Part shown: piece after piece, positions 58,701-64,000 of the stretch | Position numbering within the stretch: position 1 is the stretch's first letter | Layout: every line of letters begins with the position of its first letter | Assembly (NCBI GenBank): GCA_942490985.1 | Contig: CALNYW010000002.1 | Span: forward strand, 124,001-188,000 | Direction: 5' to 3' | Length of the DNA stretch: 64,000 nt | From: Thiosocius sp942490985 | Lineage (GTDB): Bacteria; Pseudomonadota; Gammaproteobacteria; Chromatiales; Chromatiaceae | Notes under the pieces: generated by a model | What the model was told of the DNA's origin: nothing | Database searches by the model: none | What the model saw: only the letters and a program-made list of their open reading frames with translations | Position numbers and translations under genes: made by a program

Positions 58701-59423
58701 ATGGCTGTCCCGGATTGGAGAAATGCGGCGGATTACGCTGAGCTGGCAACATCCAGCGGCGCGCAGTGGGCGTGGCAATTCCTGCGTCGCAATCCACGCT
58801 ACCAGGCCGAGTGGCAGACGTTCGACGAGACCTGGCGCGCCCTGGAAACCGCTTATGGGCGTCCACCGAATCGTGATTTTTGTGCCTGGAAACTTGACCC
58901 GCGGGCGTGGGTCGCGGCGTCGGACTGCGAGCAGGCGGATTGTCGGATCGATGGCGGCAAGGTGCTGATCGAATGCGCCCTCGGGGCGCGCTGGGGCTTT
59001 TACAAGTTCCCGCCCAACCCGGCGCTCGATGATGCGGTCGGTGAGGGAGCGCTGACCTGGCGTGAGGAACCTCGCCAAACGGTCGTGCTCGACTCGGTGG
59101 CAGCGACGTGGTTCGAGGCCGCACCGTCACGCGTCGCGATCGGGATTGACCTGGCCTGGCCGTTGCGTGATCAGATCGAACAGGCCAAACGCACCCTGCA
59201 ACGCCTGCAGCGTCAGAAACATCAGGCGGGCGAGTTCGAAATGGCCTCGGCACGGCGGCGTGCCCCTCGACTCATCAACATGGTCCGGCTGCTGGATGCC
59301 ATCGCGGCAGATACCGAACAGCGGGAGCTACCGCATATCGTCGATGACTGGCAGCCGCTTTTACAGCAGGCACTCGCGCTGCGCGATGGCGGTTATCGAA
59401 CGCTGGCCTCGCTGCCGGACTGA
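58701..59423 (+). CDS. DUF6499-like protein, possibly a transcriptional regulator
   Basis: This 240-residue protein starts PDWRNAADYAELATSSGAQW and continues AWQFLRRNPRYQAEW, the pattern of the DUF6499 N-terminal domain, usually found next to DUF2285 on conjugative elements. Its C-terminal half (KRTLQRLQRQKHQAGEFE, then ARRRAPRLINMVRLLDAIAA) is helical and basic and may bind DNA. Here it stands alone between argE and a TetR regulator, with no conjugation gene in view. Function is not established. Confidence 0.7.
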   Translation: MAVPDWRNAADYAELATSSGAQWAWQFLRRNPRYQAEWQTFDETWRALETAYGRPPNRDFCAWKLDPRAWVAASDCEQADCRIDGGKVLIECALGARWGFYKFPPNPALDDAVGEGALTWREEPRQTVVLDSVAATWFEAAPSRVAIGIDLAWPLRDQIEQAKRTLQRLQRQKHQAGEFEMASARRRAPRLINMVRLLDAIAADTEQRELPHIVDDWQPLLQQALALRDGGYRTLASLPD

Positions 59424-59466
59424 CCGCGACGATCCACGCCGATCAGGTAAGCGGTGACTGGCGTGG

Positions 59467-60057
59467 TCAGGCGCAGGCGTCATCGCCATCGGCAAGGCGA
59501 TCCAACCAGTCATGCAACCTGGCTTTCTCGCGTTGCAGAAAAGCGCCGTCTCGATGGGTATGGGCGATGACGCTGATCCCCTGGCCATGTGCCATCAGGC
59601 GTAGCGCGAGTTCATGTGCCCGGCCTGCGTAACCAAGCTCGGCGAACTGGTCGGACAACCAGGATTCGAAGATACGGAACAGGTTTTCGGCCTGTTCCTG
59701 TAACGGGCCCTGCATCTTGCCCAACTCGGTGTTGAGTGATCCCATCGGGCAGCCAAAACGGGTAATCGAATCGGCGCTGTTTGACAGGATGTCGACGAAC
59801 CGCTGCAGGCGTTCGATCGGCGTGCGGTAGTCACCTGTCCAGTTTTCCAACATCTGCTTGATGCGGTCCAAGCGGTATTGGATCGCGGCCTCGAGAATCT
59901 CGTCCTTGGTCTTGAAGTAGTAGTAGATGTTCCCGCGTGGCACCCCGGCCGCCTCCACCACATCGGTGAACGAGGTCTGGTTGAAGCCCTGGTGGTAAAA
60001 CAGCCGATTGGCGGCCTCAACAATCCGTTGGCGGGTGCGTTCGCTCTTTTTTGGCAT
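59467..60057 (-). CDS. TetR/AcrR family transcriptional regulator
   Basis: This 196-residue repressor has a TetR-type helix-turn-helix (about 8-55, with RQRIVEAANRLFYHQGFNQT and VVEAAGVPRGNIYYYFKTKDEI) and an alpha-helical ligand domain. The start MPKKSERTRQR at 60057 is taken because the open frame upstream has no regulator resemblance. It is divergent from ilvD by about 160 bp, so control of ilvD is conceivable but not implied. Ligand unknown. Confidence 0.9.
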   Translation of the reverse strand: MPKKSERTRQRIVEAANRLFYHQGFNQTSFTDVVEAAGVPRGNIYYYFKTKDEILEAAIQYRLDRIKQMLENWTGDYRTPIERLQRFVDILSNSADSITRFGCPMGSLNTELGKMQGPLQEQAENLFRIFESWLSDQFAELGYAGRAHELALRLMAHGQGISVIAHTHRDGAFLQREKARLHDWLDRLADGDDACA

Positions 60058-60219
60058 AATTGTTTGCTGGTTTAAGACGTTTGTACAAAAAAATTGTCCT
60101 TGGCGAGTATAGACCCTGGCCGCTTGGTTCAGCGAAACCCTACGCGGTGCGGTTTCTTCACCCCGTTCGTCGGGTGATAATGCGCGGTCCTCAATGATCG
60201 CAACCGCCGGGAGGCCTGC

Positions 60220-62124
60220 ATGCCCCAATATCGTTCTCGAACCACGACCCATGGGCGCAACATGGCAGGGGCTCGGGCGCTTTGGCGCGCGACGGGCATG
60301 AAGGACGGTGACTTCGATAAACCGATTGTCGCGGTGGCGAATTCGTTCACACAGTTCGTGCCCGGCCATGTGCATTTGAAAGATCTTGGCCAGCTGGTCG
60401 CGCGCGAGATCGAGAAGGCCGGTGGCGTGGCGAAGGAGTTCAATACCATCGCGGTCGATGACGGTATCGCGATGGGTCACGACGGGATGCTCTACTCGTT
60501 GCCGTCGCGCGAAATCATCGCCGACAGCGTCGAATACATGGTCAACGCGCACTGTGCCGACGCCCTGGTCTGCATCTCTAACTGCGACAAGATCACCCCC
60601 GGCATGTTGAACGCCGCCATGCGACTCAATATCCCCACGGTTTTCGTCTCCGGTGGGCCGATGGAGGCAGGCAAGGTGAGCCTGGCGAACAAGGGCGAGA
60701 TAAAACTCGATCTCGTCGATGCGATGGTCTCGGCCGCAGATCCGCGCGAGACCGATGAAGATGTGGCGGCAATCGAACGGTCTGCGTGCCCGACCTGTGG
60801 TTCCTGTTCCGGCATGTTCACCGCGAATTCAATGAATTGTCTGACCGAAGCGCTCGGTCTGTCGTTGCCCGGCAATGGTTCGCTGCTCGCGACGCATGCC
60901 GAGCGCGAAAACCTTTTCCTCGAGGCGGGTCGGCTGGTGGTTGCGTTGGCGAGACGTTACTACGAGCAGGACGACGCCAGGGTCTTGCCGCGCAGCATCG
61001 CGACGTTCGAGGCGTTTGAAAATGCGATTGCCTTAGATATTGCGATGGGTGGTTCGACCAACACGGTGCTGCACCTGCTCGCTGCGGCGGAGGAAGCGAA
61101 TGTCCCGTTCAAGATGGCCGACATCGACCGCATGAGCCGTAAGGTGCCGAACCTCTGCAAGGTCGCGCCGGCCACGCAGAAGTATCACATGGAGGACGTC
61201 CATCGCGCCGGCGGCGTGATCGGTATTCTTGCCGAGTTAGACCGTGGTGGTTTGATCCACCGTGACTGCAACGCGGTCCATAGCGATAGCATGGGCGCTG
61301 CGATCGATGGCTGGGACGTGATGCGCACCGGGGCGCAGCAAGCGCGATCCCGCTACCTGGCCGGGCCGGGGGGGATTCCGACGCAGGTGGCATTCAGCCA
61401 GGACAGCCATTGGCCGGACTTGGACCTCGATCGTGCTGAGGGCTGCATCCGCGACATCGACCACGCCTACTCCAAAGACGGCGGCTTGGCGGTGCTGTAC
61501 GGCAACATCGCCGAGGACGGCTGTATCGTCAAAACAGCGGGTGTCGATATGAGCATGTTCGATGCCGAACAACTGCGTTATACGACCAGTGTCCCGACGT
61601 CGACGTTGCGCGGTTTCGTTGGCCCGGCGCGAATCTTCGAGAGCCAGGACGCGGCGGTCGCGGCGATCCTCGGTGACGAGATCAAGGAAGGCGACGTCGT
61701 GCTGATTCGCTATGAGGGTCCGAAGGGTGGCCCGGGTATGCAAGAGATGCTGTATCCGACCAGTTATCTGAAATCGAAGGGCCTGGGCAAGGCCTGTGCG
61801 CTGGTCACAGATGGGCGTTTTTCCGGCGGCACCTCGGGGTTGTCGATCGGCCATTGCTCACCGGAAGCCGCCGAAGGCGGTACCATCGGCCTGGTCGAGG
61901 AAGGCGATATCATCGAAATCGATATCCCCCATCGTTCGATCCGTGTGGTGCTGGATGACGGGGTACTGGAACAACGTCGTGCGGCGATGGAGCAACGTGG
62001 TGCCGATGCATGGCAACCAGCGCCGCGTGAACGGCATGTCTCACAGGCGCTGCGTGCCTATGCCGCGATGACGACCTCGGCCGCCCGTGGGGCGGTTCGC
62101 GACCTGTCGCAGCTGGATCGCTGA
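60220..62124 (+). CDS. ilvD: Dihydroxy-acid dehydratase
   Basis: This 634-residue iron-sulfur enzyme forms the 2-oxo acid precursors of valine, isoleucine and leucine. The cluster Cys residues are in CISNCDKITPGML and ACPTCGSCSGMFTANSMNC. The N-terminus (PQYRSRTTTHGRNMAGARAL) and the C-terminal GRFSGGTSGLSIGH are family features. Full length. The sequence GGGAGG precedes the ATG at 60220. Confidence 0.96.
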   Translation: MPQYRSRTTTHGRNMAGARALWRATGMKDGDFDKPIVAVANSFTQFVPGHVHLKDLGQLVAREIEKAGGVAKEFNTIAVDDGIAMGHDGMLYSLPSREIIADSVEYMVNAHCADALVCISNCDKITPGMLNAAMRLNIPTVFVSGGPMEAGKVSLANKGEIKLDLVDAMVSAADPRETDEDVAAIERSACPTCGSCSGMFTANSMNCLTEALGLSLPGNGSLLATHAERENLFLEAGRLVVALARRYYEQDDARVLPRSIATFEAFENAIALDIAMGGSTNTVLHLLAAAEEANVPFKMADIDRMSRKVPNLCKVAPATQKYHMEDVHRAGGVIGILAELDRGGLIHRDCNAVHSDSMGAAIDGWDVMRTGAQQARSRYLAGPGGIPTQVAFSQDSHWPDLDLDRAEGCIRDIDHAYSKDGGLAVLYGNIAEDGCIVKTAGVDMSMFDAEQLRYTTSVPTSTLRGFVGPARIFESQDAAVAAILGDEIKEGDVVLIRYEGPKGGPGMQEMLYPTSYLKSKGLGKACALVTDGRFSGGTSGLSIGHCSPEAAEGGTIGLVEEGDIIEIDIPHRSIRVVLDDGVLEQRRAAMEQRGADAWQPAPRERHVSQALRAYAAMTTSAARGAVRDLSQLDR

Positions 62125-62332
62125 GCGTTATGTCGCCCCCATCGATCGGGGACGCCCGCAATCGACGGGTGCAATAGGCGGGCGAGGCCAACGATGAGCA
62201 CGCCGTGTGCCGGCATGTCGCATCGCCACGGGTAACATCGCAGCGGCCGGTCGTCGGTATGACGGAAGAGCGGGTGACGCGCATCAACAGCGTGTCGGTG
62301 AGCTGACGCGCCGCCGGCGCAGATGATGCATC

Positions 62333-62354
62333 GGGCCACGATCTGACGTGGCCC
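62333..62354. terminator. Hairpin between convergent ilvD and SH3-protein genes
   Basis: GGGCCACG-ATCTGA-CGTGGCCC is a perfect 8-bp stem with a 6-base loop, 13 bp past the end of the minus-strand gene. No T tract follows on either strand, so factor-independent termination is uncertain. Confidence 0.5.
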
Positions 62355-62366
62355 GTATCGCCCACG

Positions 62367-63044
62367 TCAGAGCGAACCCCAGTCGTTCTTACGTCGGCGG
62401 ACCCGAAGGTGGGGCAGTATCAGACCCAGGATGATGCCGCCAACCACGACACCGGCGCCGATCAAGAACCAATTTTGGGCGGTCTTGTTTTCGAGTTCTC
62501 GGTTTTGCTGTTTGATGTCCTCGACTTCGCGGGTCATGGAGGTGACCTGCTTACGCAGTTCATTGCGCTCGTTGGCGATGCGCACTGAATTGCTGGCCGT
62601 GCGCTGCAGTGCGGCGAACTCCTGATCGACTTGCGTCTTTGCGCGTTTGAGGGCTTCGTGTTCCTGCTGCAGTTTGCCATGTTCCTCGGTCAACTGGGTC
62701 AGGCGGCTACGCAGTTCACCCGGTGCGGCCTTGAGCGCGTTGACCTCGGCCACGGCCGCGGCAAGGCGATCCCGCGCAACGGGCTGATCGACAAGCTGCC
62801 GGGTCAGGACGAAGCCCTCCTGGCCAGTCTCGGTTCGCACCTTGCTGTAGCCGTTATCGGGATTGGTCGACAACACGTTGACGCTTTGCCCGGTCGGCAA
62901 CATGCGCAGGATTCGGTGCGTGGCGCTTTCACCGCTGCGCAGGGTGATTCTGAACTCGTCCGTGACATAGGCGGTTTTCGCACTCGCGGCGAAGCTGCCG
63001 AGGCTGAGTGTCAGGATAAGGAGGGCTGCAAGACTGTTGTTCAC
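62367..63044 (-). CDS. SH3 domain and coiled-coil membrane protein (TIGR04211 type)
   Basis: This 225-residue protein has a signal sequence (NNSLAALLILTLSLGSFAAS), a bacterial SH3-like domain (about 25-90, with TLRSGESATHRILRMLPTGQ), a long coiled coil (about 95-185) and a C-terminal transmembrane helix (WFLIGAGVVVGGIILGLILP) with a basic end. This layout fits the TIGR04211 family (YgiM-like), of unknown role in the envelope. The GTG at 63044 overlaps the stop of the upstream ABC ATPase gene as GTGA, so translation is coupled. An ATG at 63065 is less economical. Confidence 0.85.
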   Translation of the reverse strand: MNNSLAALLILTLSLGSFAASAKTAYVTDEFRITLRSGESATHRILRMLPTGQSVNVLSTNPDNGYSKVRTETGQEGFVLTRQLVDQPVARDRLAAAVAEVNALKAAPGELRSRLTQLTEEHGKLQQEHEALKRAKTQVDQEFAALQRTASNSVRIANERNELRKQVTSMTREVEDIKQQNRELENKTAQNWFLIGAGVVVGGIILGLILPHLRVRRRKNDWGSL

Positions 63045-64000
63045 TGATTCGATTCCGTACTGCATGACGTTGGTCGGTCGACCTCTCTGGGGAAACAGAT
63101 AAGGTGTTCTGCGTCTACGCGGACGCGCACCGTGTCGCCAAGATGGTGGTCGAAATGGCTAGGAAAGAGGGATAGTAAGCGGGTTCCGCTTGGTAATTCC
63201 AGCGTATAGAGGATTTCGGCGCCCTTGAAGGCCTTGTCGCGGATGGTGCCGCTGATCTCACCGGCTTCATCGGGAACGAGATCGTCCGGTCGAATCAGGA
63301 TATCGACCAACGCCCCCTTGGTCTGCGTACAGGACCGATCACCCTGCAAGCGACCAAGTTCGGTATCAAACGTCGCCGGTGCCAGCACTTCGCCAACGAC
63401 GAAACGTCCTTGCCCGATGAAGTTGGCGACAAAGCGCGAGTTCGGCTGGTGGTACAGGTTGTAGGGGGTATCCCATTGCAGGATGCGACCGTCATGCATG
63501 ACGCCGACCTTGTCGGACACCGCGAAGGCTTCGTGCTGGTCGTGGGTGACCAAGATGCCACTGATGCCCTCGGCCTTCAACAGATCTCGGACCTCAACAC
63601 TCAGACGTTCGCGCAGATCCACATCGAGATTGGAAAACGGTTCGTCCATCAGCAACAACGTTGGGCGCGGTGCCAAGGCCCGGGCAAGGGCAACCCGCTG
63701 CTGCTGTCCGCCGGATAGCTCATGCGGGTATCGTGCCTGCATACCCTGCAGACCGGTGGCGTCGAGCAGATGGTCGACCTGGACCTGACGATCGACCGCG
63801 GGCAGCTTGGAAAGACCGAAGGCGATGTTCTCGGCGATCGTCAGGTGTGGGAATAACGCATAGTCTTGAAACACCATGCCAATCGACCGGCGTTCCGGTG
63901 GCAGCGTGGCATTGGCTGAACTGGCCTCTCGGTCGGCGATCAGGATACGGCCGGCGCGAACCGGTTCGAACCCGGCAACGGCCCGCAGAGCGGTCGTCTT
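63041..64000 (-). CDS. ABC transporter ATP-binding protein, FbpC/PotA type (truncated by window edge)
   Basis: The gene runs off the right edge and 319 residues are visible. They start inside the Walker A (KTTALRAVAGFEP), then the Q loop (VFQDYALFPHLTIAEN), signature LSGGQQQRVALARAL, Walker B TLLLMDEPFSNLD and the H loop THDQHEAFAVSD. A TOBE-type C-terminal domain follows (about 230-310 of the visible part). The group imports ferric iron, polyamines or thiosulfate; the permease genes lie outside the window. It is coupled by a GTGA overlap to the SH3-protein gene. Confidence 0.9.
   Translation of the reverse strand, partial: KTTALRAVAGFEPVRAGRILIADREASSANATLPPERRSIGMVFQDYALFPHLTIAENIAFGLSKLPAVDRQVQVDHLLDATGLQGMQARYPHELSGGQQQRVALARALAPRPTLLLMDEPFSNLDVDLRERLSVEVRDLLKAEGISGILVTHDQHEAFAVSDKVGVMHDGRILQWDTPYNLYHQPNSRFVANFIGQGRFVVGEVLAPATFDTELGRLQGDRSCTQTKGALVDILIRPDDLVPDEAGEISGTIRDKAFKGAEILYTLELPSGTRLLSLFPSHFDHHLGDTVRVRVDAEHLICFPREVDRPTSCSTESNQ

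Noticed and set aside
1..64000. CRISPR array, tRNA or rRNA genes, phage genes
   Set aside because: No regularly spaced direct repeats, no cloverleaf-like intergenic segments and no phage structural or integrase genes were seen on reading.

Overview
The window reads as an ordinary chromosomal stretch of a GC-rich gammaproteobacterium. The set of minCDE, feoABC, alr, argA/argE, ilvD, zwf/gnd/pgi, a PEP-CTERM sorting substrate with its TPR partner, and a TIGR04211-type SH3 protein would suit an environmental lineage such as the Chromatiales or sulfur-oxidising relatives. That placement is inference: there is no rRNA or other phylogenetic marker here, and I see no tRNA gene and no CRISPR array.

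Layout. 1-2767: end of a histidine kinase, then a response regulator with PAS, GGDEF and EAL domains. 2923-4057: two adjacent Met-rich, membrane-anchored coiled-coil proteins of unknown function. 4169-6007: minCDE, the division-site selection system, with a TTG start for minD. 6131-8661: an accessory patch holding a complete IS1182-type element, a BrnT/BrnA toxin-antitoxin pair on the minus strand, and a decayed second copy of the minD tail plus minE. 8956-12893: a PEP-CTERM protein behind a candidate sigma-54 promoter, convergent with a PrsT-like TPR protein. 13183-22154: alr, a TerC-family protein, an anchored hypothetical protein, an AcuI/YhdH reductase, a SulP transporter, the RhlE helicase and a Kef-type antiporter. 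22500-23385: a DUF3299 lipoprotein coupled to a small secreted Cys protein. 23604-26486: feoABC behind a Fur-box-like site. 26427-26547: a strongly folded region with a minus-strand terminator at the end of feoC. 26617-30414: a CIA30 protein, an M1-like metallopeptidase and a ChaN-PDZ protein.

30813-45335 is a minus-strand block of carbon metabolism in the order gnd, zwf, pgl, (possible small ORF), glgC, GH57, malQ, glgB, glgA, glgP, mostly with overlapping or very short junctions. pgi diverges from gnd. Together they connect glucose-6-phosphate to the oxidative pentose phosphate pathway and to glycogen synthesis and breakdown. 47527-50976 is a second large c-di-GMP protein (MASE1-PAS-GGDEF-EAL). 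51000-54176 is an SLC13-type permease divergent from a LysR regulator. 54470-58639 holds argA and argE on either side of an EamA transporter and a PilZ protein. 58701-62124 holds a DUF6499-like protein, a TetR regulator and ilvD. 62367-64000 holds an SH3/coiled-coil membrane protein and a truncated ABC ATPase.

The least ordinary parts are the min-locus scar (duplicate min tail, IS and toxin-antitoxin), the structured RNA candidate at the feoC end, the unknown coiled-coil pair beside minCDE, and the sigma-54-like promoter of the PEP-CTERM gene. I did not find a clearly new multi-gene system.
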